A DNA stretch of 56,888 nucleotides, from the NCBI RefSeq assembly GCF_001590985.1, contig NZ_BCTX01000032.1:1-56888 (forward strand). The letters are read 5' to 3'. Origin of the DNA: Novosphingobium naphthalenivorans NBRC 102051 (GTDB lineage: Bacteria; Pseudomonadota; Alphaproteobacteria; Sphingomonadales; Sphingomonadaceae). A program made the translations under genes and the position numbers. The notes beneath the pieces were generated by a model. That model did no database searches. It was not told the origin of the DNA and saw only the letters and a list, made by a program, of their open reading frames with translations. Below are positions 25,881-34,929 of this stretch, in pieces. Within the stretch, counting starts at the first letter, position 1. Each line of letters begins with the position of its first letter.

Positions 25881-27068
25881 TCACGCCCGGCGGCCAAGCC
25901 ATCTGCCGACGCGCAGGCCCGCGGCAAGGTGCCGCCGCGCGGCCCCGCTGGCGAGCACGCCGAGCACCTGCGCAAAGTTTTTCAGGACAGTGCGGCTGCC
26001 TCCCGCCGTCTCGCCCTGCCGCGCGTCCGGTTCCGGCTGCCGCCTCCCGCGGGAGTGGCAGCGGCGCATGATCATCTTGCGCAGCATCGCCCCGCGCGCT
26101 CCGGGCGCAGCAGCGGCGACCCGCCCTGCCCAGCCGAGTTCAGCCCGGCGCGACATGTCCACAAGCATCATGCGGGCGGCATTTTCCACCACCCGTGGCG
26201 GCAGATCCTCCGGTTCGTGCCCCTCCCAGCGAATGCCCGCCGATCCGGCATAAGTCCGGGCAAGGCACAAGGCGAGCTGCGCACTGCGAACCGCATCGCA
26301 AGCCTGTGCCTCGCTCCAGAACAGCGGCCAGTCGATCCCTCCTTTCGCCACCAGCACGTCCATGTCGAGCAAGAGCAAGGGCCCGTTGTTGAACTGGTGG
26401 TCGCAGACGGCATGAAGGATCAGGTGCAGCAGCGTGTCGGTGGACGTGAACACGCGCAGCCCCCCTGCCGCCTCGCAAGGCTCCGAGCGCGCCACGGCCC
26501 TGCGCCGGAAGCCCTGTTCGCGCTCTGCGGAAGCGGCGTCATGGACGTCGAACGTGCTCCTGTGCAGTTCGACCGCCACACCGGTGGTTTCATCGACCAG
26601 CGCGGCAAGATGCTTTTCCGATGCGGGAGCCGCTCCATCCCGCCCCCGGAAACCATGGGTCCGCAAGAGGCGATCCGCCCGGCCGATAGCATCACCGTCA
26701 ACGAGCAGATCGAGATCACGCATGGGCCGCAGCGACGGCTCGATCCAGTCCCGCCAGACGACCCCTGCCCCCTTGAGCGCAACGGCATCGATGCCCTGCG
26801 CTGCGAACAGGTCTGCCGTGCGGGCGAGAACCGCCCTGCGATCGAGCGCACGCCTCGCCGATCGTCTGCGGGCAGCGCGCCATCGCGAGACGAGGTCAGG
26901 CGGTGCTTGATCTGCAAACCCCGTCTCCTGCGCGCGCGCATCGAGCAGCGGCAGGAGACGGTGCTGGCGGGCCGCCATCGTCAGCCTGCGCCAGCCGCCA
27001 TCCTCCAGCACGCCGGCAGCCCGGCACGCGGCATCGGCCCCTCCCCACAGCAGCGGGAAGAGGGACAT
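25881..27068 (-). CDS. Nucleotidyltransferase-family protein (NTP_transf_5 / PF14907 type)
   Basis: This 395-residue protein has the polymerase-beta-like nucleotidyltransferase motif ALKGAGVVWRDWIEPSLRPMRDLDLLVD, where the acidic DLDLLVD pair replaces the usual GSxxxG...DxD context. It is followed by VELHRSTFDVHD and LLHLILHAVCDHQF. This is the pattern of the family called Uncharacterised nucleotidyltransferase (PF14907), often found in polysaccharide and RiPP loci together with PqqD- and HPr-kinase-like proteins. The ATG at 27068 is preferred to a TTG six codons upstream. It lies at the edge of the polysaccharide locus, and its substrate is unknown. Confidence 0.7.
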   Translation of the reverse strand: MSLFPLLWGGADAACRAAGVLEDGGWRRLTMAARQHRLLPLLDARAQETGFADQAPPDLVSRWRAARRRSARRALDRRAVLARTADLFAAQGIDAVALKGAGVVWRDWIEPSLRPMRDLDLLVDGDAIGRADRLLRTHGFRGRDGAAPASEKHLAALVDETTGVAVELHRSTFDVHDAASAEREQGFRRRAVARSEPCEAAGGLRVFTSTDTLLHLILHAVCDHQFNNGPLLLLDMDVLVAKGGIDWPLFWSEAQACDAVRSAQLALCLARTYAGSAGIRWEGHEPEDLPPRVVENAARMMLVDMSRRAELGWAGRVAAAAPGARGAMLRKMIMRRCHSRGRRQPEPDARQGETAGGSRTVLKNFAQVLGVLASGAARRHLAAGLRVGRWLGRRA

Positions 27069-27131
27069 GGCGGCATCATCGCGCAAGGCAGAACCGTTCT
27101 TCGCGGCCTTCGATCCCGTGGACGGCCACCA

Positions 27132-28430
27132 TCACAGCCGCCAATCGGCTTCGCTGCCAAGCACACCCTTGAGATCAGCCAGTGTGCCCCCAGGCGCGAC
27201 GAGGGCCCGGATCGCAGTGCTTCCCATATCGAGATAAGCCTTGTGCGGCACTGCGAGCAGGACGAGGTCATAGACCTCCCCGAGCGCCTCGTGCGACGGC
27301 CGCCGGCAAAAGGCCCGTTCCGCTTCGGCGGGATCGGCAACCGGATCGTGCAGTGTCACCGAATGCCCCTCGCGATCGAGCGCCCCGACGAGATCGGAAA
27401 CCTTCGAATTCCGCAAGTCGGGCACGTTTTCCTTGAATGTGAGGCCCAGCACCAGCACGCTTCCCGGACGGCCTTCCCGCGCGCGGTGCAACGAGGCCGC
27501 CACATAGTGGGCCATGGTGTCATTCACCCCCCGCCCGGCCAGCAGCACCTGCGGCTCGTGCCCCAGCGCCTGCGCCCGGTGGGAGAGATAATAAGGATCG
27601 ACGCCAATGCAGTGCCCGCCGACGAGACCGGGCGTGAAGGGCAGGAAGTTCCATTTGGTCCGCGCCGCCTCCAGAACGTCCCAGACGGAAATGCCCATCT
27701 TGGCGAAAATCTGGGCGATTTCGTTCATGAAGGCGATGTTGATGTCACGCTGCGCGTTCTCGATCACCTTCGCCGCTTCGGCCACGCGGATCGATGCCGC
27801 CCTGAACACCCCACCGCCGGTAATCGCGCCATAGAGAGCCGCAATCGAATCCAGCACTTCGGGCGTTTGCCCGGCAACGACCTTGGTGATGCGATCAATC
27901 GTATGCTCACGGTCCCCGGGGTTGATCCGCTCGGGACTGTAGCCGACGAAGAAATCGCGCCCACATGTCAGGCCCGAGCTGCTTTCGAGGATCGGAACGC
28001 ACACTTCCTCGGTGACGCCCGGATAGACCGTGCTTTCATAGACCACGACAGGCGCCTGCCGGCCCGGCGCGCCCTTAAGCCCAGCCGTACCTCCGAGCAT
28101 CGCGCCGACCGTCCGGCTGGCCTCCTCGACCAGCGAAAGATCGGGGCGCATCTCGCCATCGACCGGCGTCGGCACTGTGACGATGTAGAAATCGCTCGCC
28201 ATGCAGTCCGTAGGATTGCTCGTCACACGCAGCGCCGAGGCCTCTAGCACGGCATCATCAATCTCCCCGGTATGGTCATGCCCGCGGGCGATCCCGGCGA
28301 TCCGCGCTTCATTGACGTCGTAGCCCGTCACAGTGAAATGCCGCGCGAGAGCCACGGCCAGCGGGAGGCCGACATAGCCCAGCCCGATGACCGTCACCGC
28401 CAGCTTGTCCTCCCCTGTGGCACCCGTCAT
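27132..28430 (-). CDS. UDP-HexNAc (nucleotide sugar) 6-dehydrogenase
   Basis: This 432-residue protein has an N-terminal Rossmann fold (VTVIGLGYVGLPLAVALA, 12-29), the family loop TVPTPVD, FFVGYSPERINPGD, and the catalytic Cys274 in GGHCIGVDPYYL, with a C-terminal domain (LGLTFKENVPDLRNSKV). The SPERINPGD and GVDPYYL signatures are those of the WbpA/TviB branch oxidising UDP-GlcNAc or UDP-GalNAc to the uronic acid, using NAD+ twice. It overlaps the upstream initiating transferase gene by ATGA. It supplies an acidic sugar nucleotide to the polysaccharide. Confidence 0.87.
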   Translation of the reverse strand: MTGATGEDKLAVTVIGLGYVGLPLAVALARHFTVTGYDVNEARIAGIARGHDHTGEIDDAVLEASALRVTSNPTDCMASDFYIVTVPTPVDGEMRPDLSLVEEASRTVGAMLGGTAGLKGAPGRQAPVVVYESTVYPGVTEEVCVPILESSSGLTCGRDFFVGYSPERINPGDREHTIDRITKVVAGQTPEVLDSIAALYGAITGGGVFRAASIRVAEAAKVIENAQRDINIAFMNEIAQIFAKMGISVWDVLEAARTKWNFLPFTPGLVGGHCIGVDPYYLSHRAQALGHEPQVLLAGRGVNDTMAHYVAASLHRAREGRPGSVLVLGLTFKENVPDLRNSKVSDLVGALDREGHSVTLHDPVADPAEAERAFCRRPSHEALGEVYDLVLLAVPHKAYLDMGSTAIRALVAPGGTLADLKGVLGSEADWRL

Positions 28431-29701
28431 CGATGACCGAACCCGGTAAGCATCGTCTTCACTGTCTTGGCGACGATGAGGAAATCGAGCCAGGCCGAGA
28501 AGTTGCGGATATAGTAGAAATCGTACTGCAGCTTCGTGCGCACTTCGTGCACTTCGGCGACGTGGCCCTGGTTCACCTGCGCCCAGCCGGTAATTCCCGG
28601 CCTCACCACGTAGCGGTAACGGTAGAAGGGTATCTCACGCTCATACCACGATGACAGAGCGCAAGCTTCGGGCCGCGGACCGATCCAGCTCATCTCGCCC
28701 CGCAGGATATTGAGAATCTGCGGCAATTCGTCGATCCGGCAATGGCGCAAGACAGCACCGACGCGCGTGATCCTCTCATCATTGGGGCGCGTGATGAAGG
28801 CATCGGCCTCATCCCCGCCTTCGCCAAGCGGAAACGGGCGGTGGACCATGGTGCGGAACTTGAAGACAGTGAACGGCTTGCCGCGATAGCCGGTGCGGCG
28901 CTGGCAGAAGAACGCCGGCCCGGGCGAATCGATCCGGATCGCGATCGCGGCCACGAGCATGACCGGCGCGAGGATGACAAGCGCGGGCAAGGCGCAAAGG
29001 CGGTCGAGCCAGGCCTTGCCGAACAGCAGCGAACTGTGTGGGTTGAGCGCGCCGAGATTGTTTTCGGACAGATGCTCCAGATCGGCCCGGCCAGTCAGAG
29101 ATTCGCACAAGTCCTTGGCGTGGTAGACCGGTATCCCGGCCAAGACGTAATCGGCGAGCCGCGACTGCCAGAGCGAATCGTGATCCTCGCGAAAGTCGGC
29201 GGCCACCGCATCCACCCTCTCCGGCCAGGTATCGAGCCTGAGCGGGAAGGCCCTGACGCCTGGCATGGCCCTGAACCGCTCCGCGCTCCCGCCGCCTACC
29301 ACGCCCAGCCTCAGGGCGCGGCGCTGCGTCGCGGCATAGACGAGGAAGAACCAGACGAGCGTGAGAACGAATGTGCTCAGCAACATGGCCCGCGAATAAG
29401 AGATACGGAAAAGCAGGATCGCAGCCAGTACGCCCCCGAATGACAGAAGGTAGCCGGCAAGAATGCCGGAGCTTTCCTGCGTTCCGGGAATCTTGCCAAG
29501 ACTGCGATGCAGCCAGAAACCCGCAACGATCGCGGCGAAGCCGGCAAGGGCGGAATTTTGCGCCTGCAGATCGAAGATTCCCGAAGGCCGCGTCCATGCC
29601 AGCACGCAAAACGGAACGCCTACGCACACTATCGCTGCCAGGAAAACCTGATTGACCGGATGAAGCCAGCCGCCGTGCCGGCGAAGCTGCAGATCAGACA
29701 T
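28427..29701 (-). CDS. Polyprenyl-phosphate sugar (initiating) transferase
   Basis: This 424-residue membrane protein has an N-terminal region with four to five helices (18-110) and a CoA-binding-like middle domain. The C-terminal bacterial sugar transferase domain includes the membrane-reentrant helix (LCALPALVILAPVMLVAAIA), PGPAFFCQRRTGYRGKPFTVFKFRTMV and RIDELPQILNILRGEMSWIGPRPE. This is the WcaJ/PglC-type phosphoglycosyl transferase that loads the first sugar-1-phosphate onto undecaprenyl phosphate. The start at 29701 is supported by GGGAG upstream. It forms a small operon with the dehydrogenase and probably the NTase, transcribed away from the large EPS operon. Confidence 0.87.
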   Translation of the reverse strand: MSDLQLRRHGGWLHPVNQVFLAAIVCVGVPFCVLAWTRPSGIFDLQAQNSALAGFAAIVAGFWLHRSLGKIPGTQESSGILAGYLLSFGGVLAAILLFRISYSRAMLLSTFVLTLVWFFLVYAATQRRALRLGVVGGGSAERFRAMPGVRAFPLRLDTWPERVDAVAADFREDHDSLWQSRLADYVLAGIPVYHAKDLCESLTGRADLEHLSENNLGALNPHSSLLFGKAWLDRLCALPALVILAPVMLVAAIAIRIDSPGPAFFCQRRTGYRGKPFTVFKFRTMVHRPFPLGEGGDEADAFITRPNDERITRVGAVLRHCRIDELPQILNILRGEMSWIGPRPEACALSSWYEREIPFYRYRYVVRPGITGWAQVNQGHVAEVHEVRTKLQYDFYYIRNFSAWLDFLIVAKTVKTMLTGFGHR

Positions 29702-30146
29702 GGCCCCGGCTCCCGGAAACATTCAAGCCGCCAAATTTCCGGCGTTAACCAAAGAAATTACGGCTATACTTTCCATCAATGCCTTGCCATGCATCCAAAT
29801 CAGTGAGTAATTTTGACATCCTCGGGAATAAATTTATGGGAAACACCACAACAACTCAACATTAACATTTTGTCATTCTGCATCCGGATTTAGCAAAGAG
29901 CGCTGAAATCCTGGACGCCATCCTGCCATAAGCCTCATAGTCAAGTATCAGGAATGAGGGACACCGGGCATTGAAAGACTGCAAATCAGCCATCAGCCCC
30001 CTCGATCCGGACTGGCGAAGGCATCTTGCGGATGGTGACATTTGCCTGCCGCAGGAGACTGTGAGTCTGGCCTGGCCTGCGATGACCTTGTCGGCGGCGC
30101 CTCGACTTGGTCCCCATCCGTCCAGCCCGCCTCAGGACCGCTGTCC
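29702..30146. promoter_or_regulatory. 445-nt divergent promoter region of the polysaccharide locus
   Basis: This AT-rich stretch contains no convincing gene and separates the leftward initiating-transferase operon from the rightward glycosyltransferase operon. A candidate + strand -35, TTGACA, lies at 29813-29818, with a TATGGG -10-like box 16 nt later at 29835-29840. The region upstream of 29800 is rich in A/T and may carry the minus-strand promoter. Confidence 0.4.
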
Positions 30147-31397
30147 ATGATGCCGCCCTTGCAAGCGCGCGCGCTGTTCATCAGCTATGACGGCCTTCTC
30201 GATCCCCTCGGGGGTAGCCAGATCCTCCCCTACATTCGTGGAATAGCCCCGGCCTGCCGCTACTACCATGTGCTCAGCTTCGAGAAGCCGGCGCGGTTCC
30301 ATGCAAACGGCCGCGCCATGCAGGCGGAGTTGGTCCATGAGGGGATCGGCTGGACACCCCTCACTTTCACATCGCGGTGGGGCAAGGCCGGCAAGCTCTG
30401 GGACCTGTTGCGGATGCACTGGGCCGCCCGGCGCATCCAGCACAAGCACGGGATTTCGCTGGTGCACTGCCGAAGCTATCAGGCCATGCAGACGGGGCTG
30501 ATGCTGAGCCGGCGCAGGGGCACGAAGACAATATTCGACATGCGCGGCCTCTGGGTGGACGAACGGCTCGACGGCGGCATCTGGAAATCCCGCTCTAGGC
30601 TCGATCGCGCCTTGTACCGCCGCTGCAAAGCGATCGAGCGGCGCCTGCTGCAAGGGGCAGACCACATCGTCAGCCTGACGCATCGCGTCATTCCCGAATT
30701 GCGCGGCATTGCCCCCGATGCCCGCGCGCCAGTTTCGGTCATCCCCTGCTGCGCCGATTTCGAACACTTCGTGCCGCCTTCGCCCGAAGCCCGCGCAAAG
30801 GTCCGCGACAGTCTCGGCATCGCGCCGGAGGCAACAGTGGCCTGCTATCTCGGGTCGCTGGGCACCTGGTATCTTTTCGACGACATGCTGGACTGGTTCC
30901 GGCGCCTTGCCGAACGCGATGCAAGCGCGCGGCTGCTCCTGATCACCGGCGACTGGAGCGATGCCCGGGAACAACGGCTCCGCGATCTTGGACTCGCCGG
31001 ACTGCGCGGGCGCATCGTAGTGCGCTCCGCCACGCGGACCGAAGTCCCCGAACTGCTTGGCGCCGCCGATGTGATGCTCAGCTTCATCAAACCGGCCTAT
31101 TCGAAGCTGGCCAGCTCTCCCACGAAACTTGCCGAAGCCTATGCCATCGGCCTTCCGAGCATCTCGAACACCGGCGTGGGGGACGTCGCCGAACAGACCC
31201 GCAGGCTCGATGCCGGCGCCGTCATCGATCTGGACGACGACGAAGCAGTCGAGGCTTCCGTGCGCGGCATCGATGCAATCATTGCCAAAGGCGGCCCCGC
31301 CTTGCGCGCACGCGCCCGCGCCGAACTGGACCTGCCCGTGGCCATCGCACGCTATCGCCACATCTATACCGCGCTCGACAAGGAAGCGGCACCATGA
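30147..31397 (+). CDS. Glycosyltransferase (GT4-like)
   Basis: This 416-residue protein has a GT-B fold. The N-terminal part reads LFISYDGLLDPLGGSQILPYI (with the glycine loop typical of GT4) and LVHCRSYQAMQTGL; the C-terminal nucleotide-sugar domain reads CYLGSLGTWYLFDDMLDWF and VMLSFIKPAYSKLASSPTKLAEAYAIGLPSI with the conserved ExxAxGxP-like element. It is cytoplasmic or peripheral to the membrane and adds one sugar to the lipid-linked repeat unit. It overlaps the next gene by ATGA. Donor and linkage cannot be told from sequence. Confidence 0.8.
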   Translation: MMPPLQARALFISYDGLLDPLGGSQILPYIRGIAPACRYYHVLSFEKPARFHANGRAMQAELVHEGIGWTPLTFTSRWGKAGKLWDLLRMHWAARRIQHKHGISLVHCRSYQAMQTGLMLSRRRGTKTIFDMRGLWVDERLDGGIWKSRSRLDRALYRRCKAIERRLLQGADHIVSLTHRVIPELRGIAPDARAPVSVIPCCADFEHFVPPSPEARAKVRDSLGIAPEATVACYLGSLGTWYLFDDMLDWFRRLAERDASARLLLITGDWSDAREQRLRDLGLAGLRGRIVVRSATRTEVPELLGAADVMLSFIKPAYSKLASSPTKLAEAYAIGLPSISNTGVGDVAEQTRRLDAGAVIDLDDDEAVEASVRGIDAIIAKGGPALRARARAELDLPVAIARYRHIYTALDKEAAP

Positions 31398-32062
31398 CGG
31401 AGGCCACCTACGTCGTCGATGTCTGCCACACCCTGTTCGACGAAGACACGACCCTGGGCCTGCTTCGCTGCCATTTCACAAGAACGCGGCGCCCGCTGCG
31501 GCGCGTGTTCATCACCATGCTGTCGGCCCGGACCAGCCCCTTGCGCGCGGCGCTGATAGTGCTCGAACGCCTCGGGCGCCGCCCCTTGGCCAAGCACCTC
31601 GCCGTGGGGCTGCTTAGCGGAGATCAAGCCAGCGCGCTTGGCGAGTCTGCGCAGAGCTATGCCCAAACGCTGCTTTCAGACCACCGCGTGCCGCAAGTCT
31701 GGGAAATCTTCTCGCAACGCGCTGCGAAATCGCGCGTCATCCTCGCATCCGCATCCCTTGACCCGATCATTGCCGCACTGGCCCGCGAGATCGGCGCCGA
31801 TCATGTCGCCAGCACGCTGGAAGAGCGCGGCGGCAGACTGACCGGCCGCTACGCGCATGACGTAACCGGCCGCAAGCGCGAAGCCATCGAGGCGCGTTGC
31901 GGCAGCGAAGCCCTTTCCGGCAGATGGATCGCCATCAGCGACAATCTCAGCGATGCCGCGCTCCTTTCCGGGGCGACACAAGGCTACGCCGTGATTCGAA
32001 AGCCCGCCCACCGCGAACGCTGGGCGGGCTTTCGCGGCGAGATCGTGGAGGCCTGCCGATGA
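31394..32062 (+). CDS. Degenerate HAD-superfamily (HAD-IB-like) protein
   Basis: This 222-residue protein has HAD topology: motif I YVVDVCHTLF at the N-terminus, motif II ILASASLDPI (the S of S/T), a lysine in GRKREAIEARC and motif III ISDNLSDAALL near 181. In motif I the first Asp (D9) is kept but the second Asp, the general acid/base of phosphatases, is replaced by Cys11. This weakens classical phosphatase activity and suggests a phosphotransferase-like or non-hydrolytic role. It is coupled on both sides by ATGA overlaps, to a glycosyltransferase and to a membrane protein that resembles UbiA-type prenyltransferases; HAD-UbiA fusions are known in other bacteria. Confidence 0.72.
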   Translation: MTEATYVVDVCHTLFDEDTTLGLLRCHFTRTRRPLRRVFITMLSARTSPLRAALIVLERLGRRPLAKHLAVGLLSGDQASALGESAQSYAQTLLSDHRVPQVWEIFSQRAAKSRVILASASLDPIIAALAREIGADHVASTLEERGGRLTGRYAHDVTGRKREAIEARCGSEALSGRWIAISDNLSDAALLSGATQGYAVIRKPAHRERWAGFRGEIVEACR

Positions 32063-32817
32063 ACGGCCTGCTCTGCCTTCCCGGTGCCTATTTTGCCTCG
32101 ACGCGTCTGCGGAACGGCTACCTTGCCTTTCATGCCGCCTTCGAATGGGCGCCCGCACTGCTGCTCGCCGCGCTGTTCGGGCGATTTGCGCCGCTCCCCT
32201 CCATGGGCCTGGCGCTGCTGGCCTATCTGGCGTTCATCTCGGTGTACGAGATCGGTTATATCGTGAACGACCGCTATTCGGCTCTCAGGGAGACCGACGG
32301 GCGCGTCCGGGGCTCGCAAACCACAGGGCCGCTCACGATTGCAGCCTGGATCGCCATTCGGCTGGGCTGTTTCTTCGCAGCCACTTACGCCATCGGCGCC
32401 TGGCATTCCCCGGCATGGTGGGGCTTCTTCCTCTCACTCGCAGCGGTATTCGCCTTTCACAATCTCGCGACCGACCGCGAGATCCGCACCTTCAGCTTCG
32501 TCTGGCTCGCGTGGCTGCGGTTCATGGCCCCGGTGTTCTGGATCATCGAGCCCGCCCAACTGTTCGGCATCGGCACCGGAGCTGCCCTCGTCTATGTGAT
32601 ATTTCGCGAGCTCGCCTATCTGGACAGCAAGGCGCTTCTCGCAATGCCCGGCCGGCAGCGCCCGAACGTGAGGCTCACGGCCTTTGTCCTGCCTGTGCTT
32701 GCCCTGCCTGCCGTTTGCACGCAGCCATCGGGCCGGGGGCTTGCCCTGCTGATCGTCTGGTTTGCCGCCGTGGCTCTTGCCGGACGCGCGCTCGGCCTTC
32801 CGCGGGACGGAGCCTAG
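32059..32817 (+). CDS. Multi-pass membrane protein, possibly UbiA-like
   Basis: This 252-residue protein has about seven predicted membrane helices. Its most striking element is YEIGYIVNDRYSALRETDGRVRG, which has the position and flavour of the first UbiA polyprenyltransferase motif (NDxxDxxxD) but lacks the second acidic residue of the spaced triad. A second weak acidic cluster, FHNLATDREIRTF, follows the fourth helix. It overlaps the HAD-like gene by ATGA and its stop codon lies in CTAG shared with the convergent asparagine-synthetase-like gene. It may transfer or bind a prenyl-linked intermediate, but this is inference; unknown function is the safe call. Confidence 0.6.
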   Translation: MNGLLCLPGAYFASTRLRNGYLAFHAAFEWAPALLLAALFGRFAPLPSMGLALLAYLAFISVYEIGYIVNDRYSALRETDGRVRGSQTTGPLTIAAWIAIRLGCFFAATYAIGAWHSPAWWGFFLSLAAVFAFHNLATDREIRTFSFVWLAWLRFMAPVFWIIEPAQLFGIGTGAALVYVIFRELAYLDSKALLAMPGRQRPNVRLTAFVLPVLALPAVCTQPSGRGLALLIVWFAAVALAGRALGLPRDGA

Positions 32818-34772
32818 CTATGCCAGGCCTGAAACATCAGGACCGCCCACAGCGGCTGAGTGGCATCCTCTCTTCCGGACAGATGCCGGGACCAACGTTC
32901 GCGAATGACGGCGACATCGAACAACCCGCTGCGTGCCAGAGCTTGCGGTGCCAGCAGGTCCTCGGCCCAGAACCGCAGCGGCCCGCGCAGCCATGGGCCG
33001 ACCGGAATGGCAAAGCCCGCCTTCGGCCGGTCGAAGAGACCGGCTGGCACATGCGAATAGAGCAACTGCTTGAGGACGTGCTTGCCGCCGCCCTCGCCGA
33101 AGCGCAGCTGCGGAGACATCCGGGCCGCGACACCGGCCACTGTGGGATCGAGAAAGGGAACGCGCGTTTCCAGGCCGGTAGCCATGGCCGCACGGTCCAG
33201 CTTGGTAAGGATGTCTCCAGGCAGATACGAGACGGTATCCACATGCATCAACGCAGTTTCGCGCGGCAGTGCGGCAAGGCGCGGGTCAAGCGCCAGCCGC
33301 GCCTGACGGCGGACCTTTTCCGCCAGTGGATCCGGCCGCAGCGCCCAGTCGTCAAGGAAACTGTCCAGAAGCGCATCGAACCGCTGCGATCCCGCCACCA
33401 TCCGCAGTGCATGACGCGTCCTGTGCCCGAACTGCGGCGAAGGAGAGCGGCCGGCTGCCCGTGCCATCACCTGCCAGGCACTGGCCGGAATGCCCCCCGC
33501 TGTCCGCAGCAGCGGCTGGCGCAGCGGACCGGGGATGCGTTCCCGCCACCGCCAGAGCCAGGGGATCTGCACATGCCGGGTATAGCCGCCGAACAGCTCG
33601 TCCCCCGCATCACCCGACAGCGCGACCGTCACCTCGGTGCGCGCCAGCCGGCTGACAAGGTGCGTCGGGATCTGCGAGGAATCCGCGAAGGGCTCGTCGT
33701 ACATGGCCGGCAGCCGGGGAATAACCTCGCGCGCTTCCTCAGGCGTGACGTACAGCTCGGTATGATCGGTGCCGATCGCGGCCGCGACCTTGCGCGCATG
33801 GACCGCCTCGTCGAAACCGGCCTCGGTAAAACCGATGGTAAAGCTGCGCACGGCCCGTCCGGACTGCCGCTGCGCCAGCGCTGTCACGAGCGAGGAATCG
33901 ATTCCACCCGACAGGAAAGTGCCCACCGGCACATCGGCAACGAGCTGACGGCTTACGGCACCGGCAAGCGCCTTTTCCAGAAGATCGAGCGCCTCTGCTT
34001 CATCGACGATCGGATCGGCTGCTCCCGCCAGCACCACTTCGGCATAGTCGAACCAGCGCTCGACGCGGACCGGCCCGGATTGACCGGGTTCAGGTGCTTT
34101 GGCCGGACAGTGCCGGTCGCCGCTTTCCGGCACGACCAGCAGGCACCCCGGCTCCAGCTTGAAGACACCGCGATAGATCGACAAAGGCGCCGGCACATAG
34201 GCGCGCGCAAGCAGCACACTGAGCGCCTGCAGTTCGATGCTCCGCTCGAACCCGGAAAGCCCGGCAATCGGCGCCAGCGTCGATGCGAAAGCGAAACCGG
34301 CCGGAGTCCAGCCGTAGTACAGCGGCTTCTCGCCAAAGCGGTCCCTCGCAAGCGACAGAGTCCGCTGCTCCCGGTCCCACAGGCCGAGCGCGAACATGCC
34401 TTCCGCCCGTTCCAGCGCGCTTCTCAGCCCCCAGGCCGCTATCGCGGCCAGAAGCACTTCGGTATCGGAATGCCCTTTCCAGGGCGGCGCTGCGCCCTCG
34501 CCTTCCAGCCGGTCGCGCAAGGCCGCAAAGTTGTAGATTTCGCCGTTGAAGGTGAGAACGTAGCGCCCGCAGACAGACTCCATCGGCTGGCGCCCGGCCT
34601 CGCTCAGGTCGAGAATCGAGAGCCTGCGGTGCCCCAGTCCAATGCCGCCGTCATCCGCAACCCAGATGCCTGCGCCGTCCGGACCGCGCGGTTCGAGAGG
34701 CGCGATCATCCCGGCTATATGCTGGCTTTCGACGGGCGCGCGGCTGCTCATGAGACCTGCGATGCCGCACAT
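32814..34772 (-). CDS. Glutamine-hydrolysing asparagine synthase-like amidotransferase
   Basis: This is 652 residues from the ATG at 34772, so that the mature N-terminus exposes catalytic Cys2 (MCGIAGLMSS). A class II glutaminase domain (FNGEIYNFAALRD, GHSDTEVLLAAIAAWG, FALGLWD) is followed by an ATP-pyrophosphatase domain with SGGIDSSLVTALAQ (about 288-301). Members in polysaccharide loci do not make free asparagine but amidate sugar carboxylates; WbpS of P. aeruginosa O-antigen clusters is the known parallel. With the HexNAc dehydrogenase nearby, amidation of a uronic acid is plausible. It is convergent with the UbiA-like gene and divergent from a glycosyltransferase. Confidence 0.82.
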   Translation of the reverse strand: MCGIAGLMSSRAPVESQHIAGMIAPLEPRGPDGAGIWVADDGGIGLGHRRLSILDLSEAGRQPMESVCGRYVLTFNGEIYNFAALRDRLEGEGAAPPWKGHSDTEVLLAAIAAWGLRSALERAEGMFALGLWDREQRTLSLARDRFGEKPLYYGWTPAGFAFASTLAPIAGLSGFERSIELQALSVLLARAYVPAPLSIYRGVFKLEPGCLLVVPESGDRHCPAKAPEPGQSGPVRVERWFDYAEVVLAGAADPIVDEAEALDLLEKALAGAVSRQLVADVPVGTFLSGGIDSSLVTALAQRQSGRAVRSFTIGFTEAGFDEAVHARKVAAAIGTDHTELYVTPEEAREVIPRLPAMYDEPFADSSQIPTHLVSRLARTEVTVALSGDAGDELFGGYTRHVQIPWLWRWRERIPGPLRQPLLRTAGGIPASAWQVMARAAGRSPSPQFGHRTRHALRMVAGSQRFDALLDSFLDDWALRPDPLAEKVRRQARLALDPRLAALPRETALMHVDTVSYLPGDILTKLDRAAMATGLETRVPFLDPTVAGVAARMSPQLRFGEGGGKHVLKQLLYSHVPAGLFDRPKAGFAIPVGPWLRGPLRFWAEDLLAPQALARSGLFDVAVIRERWSRHLSGREDATQPLWAVLMFQAWHS

Positions 34773-34929
34773 GTCCTGCCGCCCCTCTCGATGCCTTGCC
34801 GCCGCCCCCGGCATCGTACCGGCTGCTGCGCTACCCTCTATGGCATGATGGCAAGGTCAGCAATCGCATTTGCTCGGCGTGCTTTCAGGGCAGGCCCATC
34901 AACGCAAAACCGGGAGCCATAGCCGGACG

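Noticed and set aside
14293..29882. Shared 12-mer ATTAACATTTTG at 14293-14304 and 29871-29882
   Set aside because: Chance sharing of a 12-mer is expected many times in a window of this size, and AT-rich sequence makes it more likely.
32814..34772. Second lasso cyclase
   Set aside because: It keeps the catalytic Cys2 and the full glutaminase domain, and no precursor, B1 or B2 lies near it; it fits a polysaccharide amidotransferase.
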